From Pseudomonas prosekii (GTDB taxonomy: Bacteria > Pseudomonadota > Gammaproteobacteria > Pseudomonadales > Pseudomonadaceae): 64,000 nucleotides of DNA. Within the stretch, counting starts at the first letter, position 1; every line of letters begins with the position of its first letter. The stretch covers positions 5,279,501 through 5,343,500 of the forward strand of contig NZ_LT629762.1 in the NCBI RefSeq assembly GCF_900105155.1. The letters run 5' to 3'. The notes under the pieces are model-generated. The model was given only the letters and a program-made list of their open reading frames with translations, had not been told where the DNA came from and ran no database searches. Both the position numbers and the translations under genes were made by a program. This document shows, one piece after another, positions 35,926 through 45,246 of the stretch.

Positions 35926-36801
35926 ATGAACTGGGACGATGCTCGTGTGTTTCTCGCGGTCTGCCGCGAATCGACCTTGCGCGGCGCCGCGCGGGTGCTT
36001 GGCGTCGATCAGGCGACCGTTGGCCGGCGTGTCACGGCGCTGGAGAAATCCTTGAGCGCGACGTTGTTTCTGCGCACCTCCGAAGGGTATGCGCTGACGG
36101 TGGTGGGCGAGGCGGCGCTGCACGCCGTGGAGAAAATGGAGCTGTCGGCGCTGGAATTGCAGCGCCAGATTCAGGGCCTCGATGATCGGCTGACCGGCAT
36201 CGTCCGGGTCAGCACCACCGACTCGCTGGCGATCGATTTCCTGATCCCGGCGATTGCCCGATTGCACCGCAAACACCCGGATGTGCGCGTGCAACTCGAT
36301 GCGTCCACGCAAATGATCAGCCTGGCTAAACGCGAGGCCGACATCGCCGTGCGCAACGCGCGGCCGGACAACCCGGACCTGATCGCCCGACGCATCGCGC
36401 GCTGGCCGGTGGGGCTGTTTGCTTCGCAGGAGTACCTCGATGCCCACGGCGTGCCGGCGCCGGGTTCGGCGTTTGAGGGGCATGATCTGGTGGTGTATCA
36501 ACCGTATCTGGCGGGCAACAAGGAACTGACGCTGGTCTCGGAACCGCTGACGCGCGGGCGGATTGTGTCGAGTCTGGGGTCGGGGCTGTTGGTCCGTCGC
36601 TCGATTGCGGCGGGGATCGGCATCGGCGAAATCCCGGTGTACATGGGCGAGCGCGATGGCCTGGTGCGGCTGTGGCCGGAACGCACGCGCCCGGTGCCTT
36701 ACGATGTGTGGCTGGTAACCCACGCCGACCTGCGACACACGGCGCGGGTGCGAGTGGTGATCGATGAAATCGTCGCCGGATTCAACGGCACCGGCGAATA
36801 G
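35926..36801 (+). CDS. LysR-family regulator
   Basis: 291 residues. The winged helix is at the N-terminus (FLAVCRESTLRGAARVLGVD, QATVGRRVTALE), followed by the effector domain (RVSTTDSLAIDFLIPAI, READIAVRNARP, GIGIGEIPVYMG). It belongs to the group whose domain starts 'MNWDDxRxFLAVxR', common next to MFS genes in pseudomonads. It is transcribed away from the YbfB-type transporter and probably controls it. A near-perfect palindrome lies directly upstream. Confidence 0.9.
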   Translation: MNWDDARVFLAVCRESTLRGAARVLGVDQATVGRRVTALEKSLSATLFLRTSEGYALTVVGEAALHAVEKMELSALELQRQIQGLDDRLTGIVRVSTTDSLAIDFLIPAIARLHRKHPDVRVQLDASTQMISLAKREADIAVRNARPDNPDLIARRIARWPVGLFASQEYLDAHGVPAPGSAFEGHDLVVYQPYLAGNKELTLVSEPLTRGRIVSSLGSGLLVRRSIAAGIGIGEIPVYMGERDGLVRLWPERTRPVPYDVWLVTHADLRHTARVRVVIDEIVAGFNGTGE

Positions 36802-36851
36802 CACTGCCGAAGTACCATTCCCGACGAACCAAAACCGATGACCACAACTGA

Positions 36852-36998
36852 TGTAGCAGCTGCCGAGCCCGCGAGGCTGCGTTCGGCGGCGAAGCCGTCG
36901 TAAAACCATCCACCTCGGTGTATCAGGTAAACCGCGGTGGATGAATTGGCGACGGCTGCGCCGCCGAACGCAGCCTCGCAGGCTCGGCAGCTGCTACA
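36852..36998. repeat. REPIN, GTAGCAGCTGCCGAG family
   Basis: TGTAGCAGCTGCCGAGCC at the left and its inverse GGCTCGGCAGCTGCTACA at the right, 147 bases in all, between the convergent LysR and pirin genes. Confidence 0.88.
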
Positions 36999-37020
36999 TA
37001 AGCAGCGTTGGGCGGGGCGT

Positions 37021-37743
37021 TTATGGCATTTCCGGCAGTTCTTGCGGCCGCAGGTCGAACACCAGCACTTCGGCATCGACGCCGTTGTTCAGCGTCAGCA
37101 CTTGCTCCTGACGCACCCGCACGCCGTCACCTTCCTGCAACTGCACGCCGTTGAGTTCAACACTGCCGCGAGCCACATGCACGTAGGCGTAGCGGTCGGC
37201 AGCGAGTTCCAGCGTGGCGCTTTCCTTGCCGTCGAACAGCCCGGCATACACCCGCGCATCCTGGCGCACCGACAGCGAACCGTTGGCGCCGTCCGGGGAA
37301 ATGATCAACTGCAAGCGCCCGCGTTTTTTCTGCGTGCTGAACTGCTCTTGCTGATAACGCGGTTTGGCGCCGCTGACGTCCGGCACGATCCAGATTTGCA
37401 GGAAGTGCACACCCCGCGTCGCCGAGTGGTTGTACTCGCTGTGGGCCACGCCGCTGCCGGCGCTCATCAATTGCACGTCGCCGGGGCGGATCACCGAACC
37501 GGTGCCCAGCGTGTCCTTGTGTTCCAGCGCGCCTTCGAGCACATAAGAGAAAATCTCCATGTCCCGGTGCGGGTGCTGGCCAAAACCTTTGCCGGCCGCC
37601 ACGCGGTCATCGTTGATCACCAACAGATCGGAAAAACCCTGCTCTTTCGGGTTGCGATAGTTGGCGAAGGAAAAGGTGTGGAACGACTTCAACCAACCGT
37701 GATTGGCCGCGCCGCGATCCGAAGCTTTGCGAAGGGTCAGCAT
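37021..37743 (-). CDS. Pirin family protein (YhhW-like bicupin)
   Basis: 240 residues. The N-terminal cupin has the pirin metal-binding pattern: HTFSFANYRNP, GFGQHPHRDMEIFSYVLEG and the His in VAHSEYNH, giving the three His and one Glu set that binds iron or zinc. E. coli YhhW and related pirins can oxidise quercetin in vitro, but the physiological role is unsettled. An 8-base inverted repeat lies about 90 bases upstream of the start. It is divergent from the GlxA-type regulator across a REPIN. Confidence 0.9.
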   Translation of the reverse strand: MLTLRKASDRGAANHGWLKSFHTFSFANYRNPKEQGFSDLLVINDDRVAAGKGFGQHPHRDMEIFSYVLEGALEHKDTLGTGSVIRPGDVQLMSAGSGVAHSEYNHSATRGVHFLQIWIVPDVSGAKPRYQQEQFSTQKKRGRLQLIISPDGANGSLSVRQDARVYAGLFDGKESATLELAADRYAYVHVARGSVELNGVQLQEGDGVRVRQEQVLTLNNGVDAEVLVFDLRPQELPEMP

Positions 37744-37832
37744 AATGAAATCTCCTGTCAGGACGTGAATTCGTCCGAGTGAGGAGAAGGTTAATGGTTA
37801 CCAGCGGATGCAATAAGTAGATGAAAATTGAA

Positions 37833-37859
37833 ATACTGTCTCATGCAGGTTGACAGTAT
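37833..37859. promoter_or_regulatory. Inverted repeat upstream of the pirin gene
   Basis: ATACTGTC and GACAGTAT, a perfect 8-base pair with 11-base spacer, 90-116 bases upstream of the pirin start. It is AT-flanked and outside the REPIN, so a regulator site is likely. Confidence 0.5.
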
Positions 37860-37917
37860 AGAAACTGGCGGATGCATTTAGCGGCCATATCCGCAAGACT
37901 TGGCCATAATGCAAAAC

Positions 37918-38012
37918 CCTGTAGGAGCAAAGCTTGCTCGCGATGGCGTCGTGTCAGTCAACCAATATTCTGGATGCAAGACCGTCATCGCGAGCAAGCT
38001 TTGCTCCTACAG
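37918..38012. repeat. REPIN, GCGAGCAAGCT family
   Basis: CCTGTAGGAGCAAAGCTTGC and its inverse ending TGCTCCTACAG. With the inverted repeat at 37833 it accounts for most of the 320-base gap before the next gene. Confidence 0.88.
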
Positions 38013-38063
38013 CATCTGGTGCGCAGTGAATAATCTTCTTTTGACTTCAACGAATCCGATCCC

Positions 38064-39014
38064 ATGAAAACCGTGGCAATGGTGCTGTTCCCCGACTTCC
38101 TCCTGCTCGACATGGCCGGGCCGATGGAGGTGTTTTCCATCGCCAACCGTTACCTGGCCGCAAGCGATCATTACCTGCTGTCGACCATCGGCACCGAGAT
38201 CGGGCCGTTGCGCGCCTCCAATGGCGTCAACGTCCAGGCCGACGTGCATATTGATCAGGCCAACGACGCCTATGACCTGCTGCTGGTACCCGGCGGCCCC
38301 GGCGCTTACAACGAAAAACCCCAGCCGTTGCTCAACTGGCTGCGCCGCGCCGTGCCGCGCGCCGAACGCTTTGGCTCGATCTGCACTGGCGCGTTTGTGC
38401 TCGGGCATGCCGGCCTGATTGACGGCTATCGCGTGACCACCCACTGGCACTACACCGAACGGCTGATCAAAGGCTTCCCGAATGCCAAAGTCGAAACCGA
38501 TCAGATATTCGTCGAGGACCGCAACCTGATCACCTCGGGTGGCGTGACCGCCGGTATCGATCTGGCGTTGGCCGTCGTCGCTCAGGACCACGGCAAAAAA
38601 GTCGCCCAGGATGTCGCCAAAGTGCTGCTGGTGGTGATGAAACGCCAAGGCGGGCAGGCGCAGTTCAGCCCGTTGCTGGCGGCGGTCGGCGCGCCTGAAA
38701 CGCCGATCACCCGTGTACAGAATCACGTGCTCGAACACCTCGACGAAGCGTTCAGCATCGAGCGCATGGCCAGTTTGGCGAACATGAGTTCGCGCCACTT
38801 CGCGCGGCTGTTCGCCCGCGAGGTGAACATGACGCCGATGGAGTTTCTGCAAAATGCGCGCATCGACCATGCCCGCCAGTTGCTCGAAAGCAGCGACGTG
38901 CCGCTGAAAACCGTGGCCTATAAAAGCGGCTTCGGCAGCGTGCGGCACATGCGTTTCCTGTTCAGTGAAAAACTCGGTCTGACCCCCGCGCAATACCGCG
39001 AACAGTTCAGTTAG
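38064..39014 (+). CDS. GlxA-family regulator (DJ-1/PfpI domain plus AraC HTH)
   Basis: 316 residues. The N-terminal 165 residues form a DJ-1/PfpI-type domain with the nucleophile-elbow Cys near 107 (FGSICTGAFVLG). The C-terminal 100 residues are an AraC double helix-turn-helix (SIERMASLANMSSRHFARLF; LKTVAYKSGFGSVRHMR). Members respond to small molecules and usually activate neighbouring genes; the effector here is unknown. Neighbours are a pirin (divergent) and a winged-helix ATPase regulator (downstream, 184 bases). A REPIN lies just upstream. Confidence 0.9.
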   Translation: MKTVAMVLFPDFLLLDMAGPMEVFSIANRYLAASDHYLLSTIGTEIGPLRASNGVNVQADVHIDQANDAYDLLLVPGGPGAYNEKPQPLLNWLRRAVPRAERFGSICTGAFVLGHAGLIDGYRVTTHWHYTERLIKGFPNAKVETDQIFVEDRNLITSGGVTAGIDLALAVVAQDHGKKVAQDVAKVLLVVMKRQGGQAQFSPLLAAVGAPETPITRVQNHVLEHLDEAFSIERMASLANMSSRHFARLFAREVNMTPMEFLQNARIDHARQLLESSDVPLKTVAYKSGFGSVRHMRFLFSEKLGLTPAQYREQFS

Positions 39015-39198
39015 AGCGGTTGTGTCCGTGTGGCGCACCGACATGTCCGAATTGCGCACATTGGCGTAGTTGTGCCGTCATCGATGCCTGCCAAGATGTC
39101 GGTGAACGTTTTGCAATGGAGGTGCGGGAGTCTGGATGGAGCGGTGCCAGCATGGTTTCAGGCACTTGATCGACCAGGTTTTCAGCACGTGAACGTGC

Positions 39199-40668
39199 AT
39201 GAACAGCCCCACAGAATTCACCGGCGATACGCTGCTGCGGTTCGGCCCGTACGTCTTCCACCCCAGTCAACGGCTGATCCTCGACGGCGATCGGCCGTTG
39301 CGCATGGGCGGGCGCGCGCTGGACATCTTGCAGGTATTGCTCGAACACGCCGGCGAGGTCGTCAGCAAAGACGCCTTGATCGCCCGGGTCTGGCCGACGT
39401 CGGTGGTCGAAGAAATCAACCTGCGCGTGCACATCGCCGCGTTGCGCCGCGCCCTCGGTGATGGCGAAAACGGCCAGCGCTACATCGTCAATATTCCGCA
39501 ACGCGGCTACAGCTTTATCGCCCCGGTGCAGCGCCTGCTCGACGCAACGCCGCTGCACCTCGACAGCACGCAACCGCCGCAGCACAACTTGCCGGCGCGG
39601 CTGACCGCCGTTACCGGCCGCGACTCCATGGTCGGCGGCGTGGTGCGCCAATTGCCGCTGCGACGCTTCATGACCTTGGTCGGCCCGGCCGGCATCGGTA
39701 AAACTACCGTGGCGTTGCGTGTCGGCGAACTGCTCTTGCAGCATTACCGCGACGGCGTCTGGCTGGTGGATCTGGCGAGCCTCGAAGCGCCAGCGCAACT
39801 GCACCAGCACCTGAGCCACACGCTGCCATTCGGCGCTGACCTGAGTTGCCGACATGCCTTGCTGGTACTGGATAATTGCGAACACCTGCGCGCAGGTTGC
39901 CGCACGTTGATCGAACAACTGCTCGCCAGCGCGCCACGCTTGTCGATCCTCGTCACCAGCCGCGAGCCGTTGCAGGCGCGCGACGAAACCGTGCAGCGCG
40001 TGCCGCCGCTGGAAGTGCCGCCGGTTTCGGCGTTGCACAGCGTCGCGCAAGCGATGGGTTATTCGGCAGTGCAATTGCTGGTCAGCCGCGCACGCACGCG
40101 GCAGCAGGGGTTCGTTTTGCGCGAACAAGACCTGCGCGCGGTGCGCGATATCTGCCGGCGGCTCGACGGTTTGCCGCTGACCATCGAACTGGCCGCCGCG
40201 CAGATTGGCGCGTTGGGGTTGGTCGGGTTGCAGGCGCAGCTCGACAATTGCCTGCAATTGCTGACTCAGGGCCGGCGCACGGCAGTGGCGCGTCACCAAA
40301 GCCTGCGAGCCGCGCTGGACTGGACTTTCCAGTCATTGAGCGCGCAGGAGCAGAAGGTTTTGTGTCATCTGGCCACGTTCAAATCCGCGTTCACCGTCGA
40401 GGCGGCAAGCGGCGTGATCTGTGCCTCGGTGCTGGCGCCGATCCAGCTGTCGTCGATGCTGGAAAAACTGGCGCGCACGTCGCTGCTGTCGGTCGAACAG
40501 GTCAACGGCCTTTCACGTTATCGCTGGCTCAACACCACGCGCGCGTATGCGCTGGAGAAACTCACCGGCAGCGGCCAGCAACGCGCGATCGAACTAATCC
40601 ACGCGCAATACGTCAGCCGCGCGCGGATGATTTCAGGCGTGCAATTGAGCGCCGAGTTCGTCGAGTAA
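39199..40668 (+). CDS. Winged-helix STAND ATPase regulator, short form
   Basis: 489 residues. An OmpR/CadC-type winged helix at about 10-110 (GGRALDILQVLLEHAGEVVS, NIPQRGYSFIAPV) is followed by a STAND-type ATPase with Walker A GPAGIGKTT near 162, Walker B LLVLDNCEH with Asp225, and VTSREPL. The family usually continues with a large helical-repeat domain, as in the 949-residue paralogue that faces it; here the protein stops after the ATPase, shortly past RYRWLNTTRAYALEKL. It could be a truncated duplicate or a short regulator that pairs with the long one. The last 36 bases overlap the paralogue. Confidence 0.82.
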   Translation: MNSPTEFTGDTLLRFGPYVFHPSQRLILDGDRPLRMGGRALDILQVLLEHAGEVVSKDALIARVWPTSVVEEINLRVHIAALRRALGDGENGQRYIVNIPQRGYSFIAPVQRLLDATPLHLDSTQPPQHNLPARLTAVTGRDSMVGGVVRQLPLRRFMTLVGPAGIGKTTVALRVGELLLQHYRDGVWLVDLASLEAPAQLHQHLSHTLPFGADLSCRHALLVLDNCEHLRAGCRTLIEQLLASAPRLSILVTSREPLQARDETVQRVPPLEVPPVSALHSVAQAMGYSAVQLLVSRARTRQQGFVLREQDLRAVRDICRRLDGLPLTIELAAAQIGALGLVGLQAQLDNCLQLLTQGRRTAVARHQSLRAALDWTFQSLSAQEQKVLCHLATFKSAFTVEAASGVICASVLAPIQLSSMLEKLARTSLLSVEQVNGLSRYRWLNTTRAYALEKLTGSGQQRAIELIHAQYVSRARMISGVQLSAEFVE

Positions 40669-43482
40669 ACCCCGGACCTTCATCAGGTCCGGCGTCGCAT
40701 AACCTTCAGTGAAACGCGCGTAAATCGGCGCCAGCAGTTCATGCGCCTGTTGCGCCTGACCCCGACGCTGCCAAAGCTGCGCCAGTGACGTCGCGCTGCG
40801 CAGTTCCCAGGCCAGCGCGCCTTGTGCTTGCGCCACCGCCAACGCCCGCAGCAGCACCGCTTCGCCGCTTAAAGAAGGCGCTTCGCTGCTGCGAGAGAGC
40901 GCTTCGCCGCTTGGAGAAAGCGTTGCGCCCGGCGCATCTTCTTCGGCCAGCAGCGCCTCGCCGCGCACGCGGAAGATCTCTGCGGTGCACCAACCCGCCG
41001 CGCCGCTTTCTGCGCGCGCGAGCAAACCTTCATCGACCCCGCCACCGTGCAGCGTCAGCATGATTTCCTTGACCAGACCGACCCCCGGTTGCGCCGGGCC
41101 GTTGGCGCCGTCGATCACCTGCGCGTAATGCCGCGCCCAGTTATAAAACAGCAGCACCGAATGCTTCTGCGCTTGTTCCAGCAACAGCCGCAACAGTTCG
41201 CGCGCGTTGGCGCTGTCGCCGTTGTAATGCGCGATCAGGCAACCGGCCAGCGCCAAGGTGTAGCAAATCGAGGTGCCGTGGTTGATCTGCAGCGCGATGT
41301 CCAGCGCCTGCCGCGCCGTGCGCCAGGCTTGTTCGGGCTGACCTTGCAGCCAGAGGATGCGCGCGAGAATCGTCAGCGCCGCGACGCTCTGGTCGTATTG
41401 CACGCCGAAACCGTGGGTGAAACGGTTGAGATGGCCGCTCTGCGCCAGGCGCTGGATGACCTCTTCGGCGTGGGTCCGCGCCTGCTGCTGATCGCCGCAG
41501 AAGTGCAGCGCCAACACTTTCAAGCGGTGAGTGCTGAGCGACAACACGGCGTCGCCGTTCAGGCCCAATTGGTCGAACTCGCGGCTCTGTTCCAGGGCCA
41601 TTTGGTAATTGCCGCAGCTGAGATTGACCGCCATGTGCCCGGACACCGCGCGCAACTGGCCGGCGACGTCCTGACTCGCTACGGCCAGGGTTCTGGCGCT
41701 GACAAACGCGTCGATGGTTTCGGCACTGCCGCCCTGAGCGTGATAACAGGAACTACCGAGGGCCAGTTTCAGCGACAGCGTCACTTGCGGGCACGGCGCG
41801 GTGGCGCTATCCAGCAGCGCCAGGGCCCGGCGCACATACACGCCATGCTCCTTGAGCAGCGACAGTTCCTGCCACAGTGGCATCGATGTCGCCGTCAGAC
41901 GGATCGCCAGTTCCTGCGGACCGCCCGCGTTCAAACCCCATTCCAGCGCGGCGCGGATGTCTTCCAGACCACGCGCGTAGCGCTCGATCCACAGGTGCGT
42001 GGGGGTTTGCTCCCAGTCGATGTGCGCCTGTTGCATCAGCGCCAGGCAACGCTCGGCATGCCGCTGCCGGGTGTCCGACAACTCGGCGGCGAGGTGCAGT
42101 TTTTCCAGGGCATAACTGCGCGTGGTGTCGAGCAAACGATAGAAAACTTCTTCGTCGCCGACATCAACGTTGAGTAAGGACTTGGCGACCAACTGAGTGA
42201 TCGAGGCGAACACTTCGTTGGGTTCAATCTGCTGGCCAACAATCACGGCGGCGGCGGAGGCGAGGGTGAAGCCATCGCGAAAGATCCCCAGTCGGCGCAG
42301 ACAGGTTTGCTCGCAGGGGCTGAGCAAATCGAAGCTCCAGTCCAGCGTCGCGCGCAAGGTCTGGTGCCGCGCCAGAGTGGTTTGGCAGCCTTGGGTCAGC
42401 AGGCGAAAACTGCCTTGCAGTTGCGTGTGCAAACCGCTGACGCCAAGGTCGACCACTTGCGCCGCCGCCAGCTCGATGGCCAGCGGAATGCCGTCCAGGC
42501 GTTGGCAGATTTCGATCGCCAGCGGCAGTTCTTCATCGCTCAATTCGAAGCTGTCGTGGTTGGCCATCGCCCGTTCGACAAACAGTTGCAGCGCGGAAAA
42601 ACTCAGGGCCTGGGCGCGGTCGAGCACGGCAATCGGCGGCGGGCAATCCAGCGACTCCAGGCGTTGCACGTATTCGCCCTCGGCGCGCAGGCTCTCGCGG
42701 CTGGTGGCGAGGATATGCACCTGTGGTGCGCCGCGCAGAATGCTTTCGCAGAGCAGCGCAATCGCATCGAGCAAGTGTTCGCAGTTATCGATCACCAACA
42801 GCATCTGCCGCTCGCGCAGCACGCTCGCCATGTCGCTCATCGGCTCGGCGTCGTGCAGGGCCAAGCCCAGTAACGACGCCAGATGCGCGTCGATCATTTG
42901 CGGGTCGTTGATAGGGGCGAGGTCGAGCAAACGAATGCCGTCGCGGTAATGCCCGATCAGCTGTTCGGCGACCCGCAGCGCCACGGTGGTTTTGCCGATG
43001 CCGCCGGGGCCGACCAGCGTGATGAAGCGCTGACGCGCGAGTTGCGTGACCAGGCTGTCGACCAGCGGCTGGCGCCCGATCATCCGCGTGCGGCGCACCG
43101 GCAGGTTGTGCCGCCGGGGCGGTTGCACCTGCGGCTCGCAGCGTTGCGCAGCGGGTTCGAGCGAAAACGGCGCGACAAAACTGTAACCGCGCTGAGCGAC
43201 CGTGACGATGTAGCGCTGGCCGGCCTGACCGTCGCCGAGGGCTTTGCGCAACGCCGCCATGTGCACGCGCAAATTGATGTCTTCGACTACGCTTTTCGGC
43301 CACACCTGCGCAATCAAATGCTGTTTGCTGACCACATTCCCCGCGTGCTCGAGCAGGATCAACAGGATGTCCATCGCGCGCCGCCCCAGCCGCACAGGCT
43401 GCTCGCCTTCCAGCAACAGACGGGTGCCGGGGTAAATTCGGTAAGGGCCGAAATGGATGGCCTGTTCGGGGGAAAGAGTCAA
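40633..43482 (-). CDS. Winged-helix STAND ATPase regulator with helical-repeat C-terminus
   Basis: 949 residues. The N-terminal winged helix (GRRAMDILLILLEHAGNVVS, TVAQRGYSFVAPF) and ATPase (GPGGIGKTTVALR, MLLVIDNCEHL, LATSRESL) closely match the convergent short gene. The remaining 480 residues are helical repeats (TPR-like) that in STAND proteins sense a ligand or partner. Near residue 860 there is a small repeat of Ser-Gly-Glu-Ala type units, probably a flexible linker. Such proteins are ATP-driven transcription switches; the target genes are unknown. The divergent neighbour 319 bases away is the flavodoxin/haloperoxidase unit. Confidence 0.85.
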   Translation of the reverse strand: MTLSPEQAIHFGPYRIYPGTRLLLEGEQPVRLGRRAMDILLILLEHAGNVVSKQHLIAQVWPKSVVEDINLRVHMAALRKALGDGQAGQRYIVTVAQRGYSFVAPFSLEPAAQRCEPQVQPPRRHNLPVRRTRMIGRQPLVDSLVTQLARQRFITLVGPGGIGKTTVALRVAEQLIGHYRDGIRLLDLAPINDPQMIDAHLASLLGLALHDAEPMSDMASVLRERQMLLVIDNCEHLLDAIALLCESILRGAPQVHILATSRESLRAEGEYVQRLESLDCPPPIAVLDRAQALSFSALQLFVERAMANHDSFELSDEELPLAIEICQRLDGIPLAIELAAAQVVDLGVSGLHTQLQGSFRLLTQGCQTTLARHQTLRATLDWSFDLLSPCEQTCLRRLGIFRDGFTLASAAAVIVGQQIEPNEVFASITQLVAKSLLNVDVGDEEVFYRLLDTTRSYALEKLHLAAELSDTRQRHAERCLALMQQAHIDWEQTPTHLWIERYARGLEDIRAALEWGLNAGGPQELAIRLTATSMPLWQELSLLKEHGVYVRRALALLDSATAPCPQVTLSLKLALGSSCYHAQGGSAETIDAFVSARTLAVASQDVAGQLRAVSGHMAVNLSCGNYQMALEQSREFDQLGLNGDAVLSLSTHRLKVLALHFCGDQQQARTHAEEVIQRLAQSGHLNRFTHGFGVQYDQSVAALTILARILWLQGQPEQAWRTARQALDIALQINHGTSICYTLALAGCLIAHYNGDSANARELLRLLLEQAQKHSVLLFYNWARHYAQVIDGANGPAQPGVGLVKEIMLTLHGGGVDEGLLARAESGAAGWCTAEIFRVRGEALLAEEDAPGATLSPSGEALSRSSEAPSLSGEAVLLRALAVAQAQGALAWELRSATSLAQLWQRRGQAQQAHELLAPIYARFTEGYATPDLMKVRGLLDELGAQLHA

Positions 43483-43680
43483 CGTGGCGCTCCTGCTTGC
43501 ATCCGTCTAATACGCGGTTTGTGGGCATATTCCCAAGGGTTGCGCGGCAGTGCAATCAGGGCGCGCCTGACTGTCAGGTGTTCATCGCGACTGCTACGTT
43601 CGGTGCGCGCGCGATCAGCGTGTATTTATTGGGCATCCGTGTGACAAACGGAGCTTGGTCGGGGCGGACGGCGTTTTGAA

Positions 43681-43700
43681 AATTAACAACGTTTAACTCG
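43681..43700 (+). promoter_or_regulatory. 20-base element shared with the AraC/MBL promoter region, copy 1
   Basis: AATTAACAACGTTTAACTCG occurs here, 101 bases before the flavodoxin-like gene, and again exactly, on the other strand, at 46590-46609. It is not REP sequence. The remaining part of the 319-base gap (43483-43801) shows no gene. Confidence 0.6.
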
Positions 43701-43801
43701 TCGAATGTCTGGTCTACGCCCAAAACTCTACGGCTTCAAGTCCAACGAAGGCCGTCGTCTTCGCAGTGTTAAGGGAATGGACACTTTTGGAGTTCACCGC
43801 A

Positions 43802-44368
43802 ATGAGCAACGTGGTGGTGGTCTATCACAGTGGCTACGGGCACACCCGCGTCATGGCTGAAGCCGTCGCCCGAGGCGTTGAACAGCATCCGGGCAGTACC
43901 TGCCGGCTGATTTCTGTGGAGGACGTGGATGCGCAATGGGCGCACTTGCACGCGGCCGACGCGATCATTTTCGGCGCCCCGACTTACATGGGCAGCGCCT
44001 CGGCGTCGTTCAAGAATTTCATGGAAGCCACCGCGGCGTTTTACCTGGCCCAGCCGTGGCGCGACAAACTCGCTGCCGGGTTCACCAATTCCGGTTCGCT
44101 GTGCGGCGACAAACTCAACACCTTGCTGCAAATGGCGGTGTTCGCCGCGCAGCATTCGATGATCTGGGTTGGCCTCGACCTGTTGCCGGCGCGCAGCAGC
44201 AGTGGGGTGTTCGACGGCCAACTGAATCGCCTCGGCAGCTCGCTCGGGGCGATGGCGCAATCCAACGTCGAGCAAACGCCCGGCGACGCACCACCGCCGG
44301 AAGATCGCTGCACCGCCGCGCACCTGGGCGAGCGGGTGGCGCGGCTCGCCGAACGCATGAATAGCTGA
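43802..44368 (+). CDS. Flavodoxin-like NAD(P)H:quinone reductase family protein
   Basis: 188 residues from the ATG at 43802, eight bases after GGAG; a TTG-type earlier start is not needed. The FMN phosphate loop [15 protein letters not shown] and the second loop [17 protein letters not shown], with [11 protein letters not shown], match the WrbA/flavodoxin-2 type, which carries two-electron quinone reduction. The substrate is unknown. It is 55 bases upstream of a broken haloperoxidase-type gene in the same direction, with which it probably formed an operon. Confidence 0.85.
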   Translation: MSNVVVVYHSGYGHTRVMAEAVARGVEQHPGSTCRLISVEDVDAQWAHLHAADAIIFGAPTYMGSASASFKNFMEATAAFYLAQPWRDKLAAGFTNSGSLCGDKLNTLLQMAVFAAQHSMIWVGLDLLPARSSSGVFDGQLNRLGSSLGAMAQSNVEQTPGDAPPPEDRCTAAHLGERVARLAERMNS

Positions 44369-44423
44369 TCTGCCTGATTTTCTTCATCTACCGTTCACAT
44401 CCCACCGAAATGGAGCACGCCAC

Positions 44424-45234
44424 ATGAGCACCTTCACCACGCGCGACGGCACCGAGATTTATTACAAGGATTGGGGCACTGGGCAGCCGATTGTCTTCAG
44501 CCACGGCTGGCCGCTGAATGCCGACAGTTGGGAATCGCAGATGAAAAGGCTATCGGGTCATCGCCCACGACCGCCGTGGCCACGGCCGCTCCAGCCAGCC
44601 TTGGGACGGCAATGACATGGACACCTACGCCGACGACCTCGCGCAGTTGATCGAGCTGCTCGACCTGAAGGACGCGGTGCTCTTCGGTTTCTCCACCGGC
44701 GGCGGCGAAGTGGCGCGCTACATTGGTCGTCACGGCACTGGCCGGGTGGCCAAGGCCGGGCTGATTTCTTCGGTGCCACCGCTGATGCTCAAGACCGAAG
44801 CCAATCCGGGCGGCTTGCCGCTGGAAGTGTTTGATGGCATCCGCCAGGCTTCGTTGGCTGACCGTTCGCAGCTGTACAAAGACCTCGCCGCTGGCCCGTT
44901 CTTCGGTTTCAACAAGCCTGACGCAAAACCGTCGCAAGGCATGATCGACTGGTTCTGGCTGCAAGGCATGAGCTCCGGCCACAAGAACGCTTACGACTGC
45001 ATCAAGGCATTTTCGGAAACGGATTTCACCGAAGATTTGCAGAAATTCGACGTGCCGACCTTGGTCGTGCATGGCGACGCGGACCAGGTTGTACCGATTG
45101 AAGCGGCGGGCATTGCCTCGGCAAAACTGGTCAAGGGCTCGACACTGAAAGTCTATCCGGGCGCGCCGCACGGTTTGACCGATACCCATAAAGACCAGCT
45201 CAACGAAGAACTGCTGGCCTTCCTCAAGGCCTGA
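44424..45234 (+). pseudogene. Alpha/beta hydrolase (non-heme haloperoxidase type), frameshifted
   Basis: The first frame gives [18 protein letters not shown], then [17 protein letters not shown], and loses the family pattern after that point (near 44542). In another frame the protein resumes at [15 protein letters not shown] and continues through the nucleophile elbow [20 protein letters not shown] and the His in APHGLTD to 45234. About five residues are missing at the junction, consistent with a deletion of about 14 bases. If real, the 5' oxyanion strand is separated from the catalytic core and the enzyme is lost. The downstream frame has an internal ATG at 44617 but lacks the first strands. 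Confidence 0.85.
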
Positions 45235-45246
45235 TCAAATACCAAA

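Noticed and set aside
43485..43500. Sigma-54 promoter-like TGGC...TTGC upstream of the flavodoxin gene
   Set aside because: GG and GC are one base too far apart for RpoN recognition and it lies too far from the gene start.
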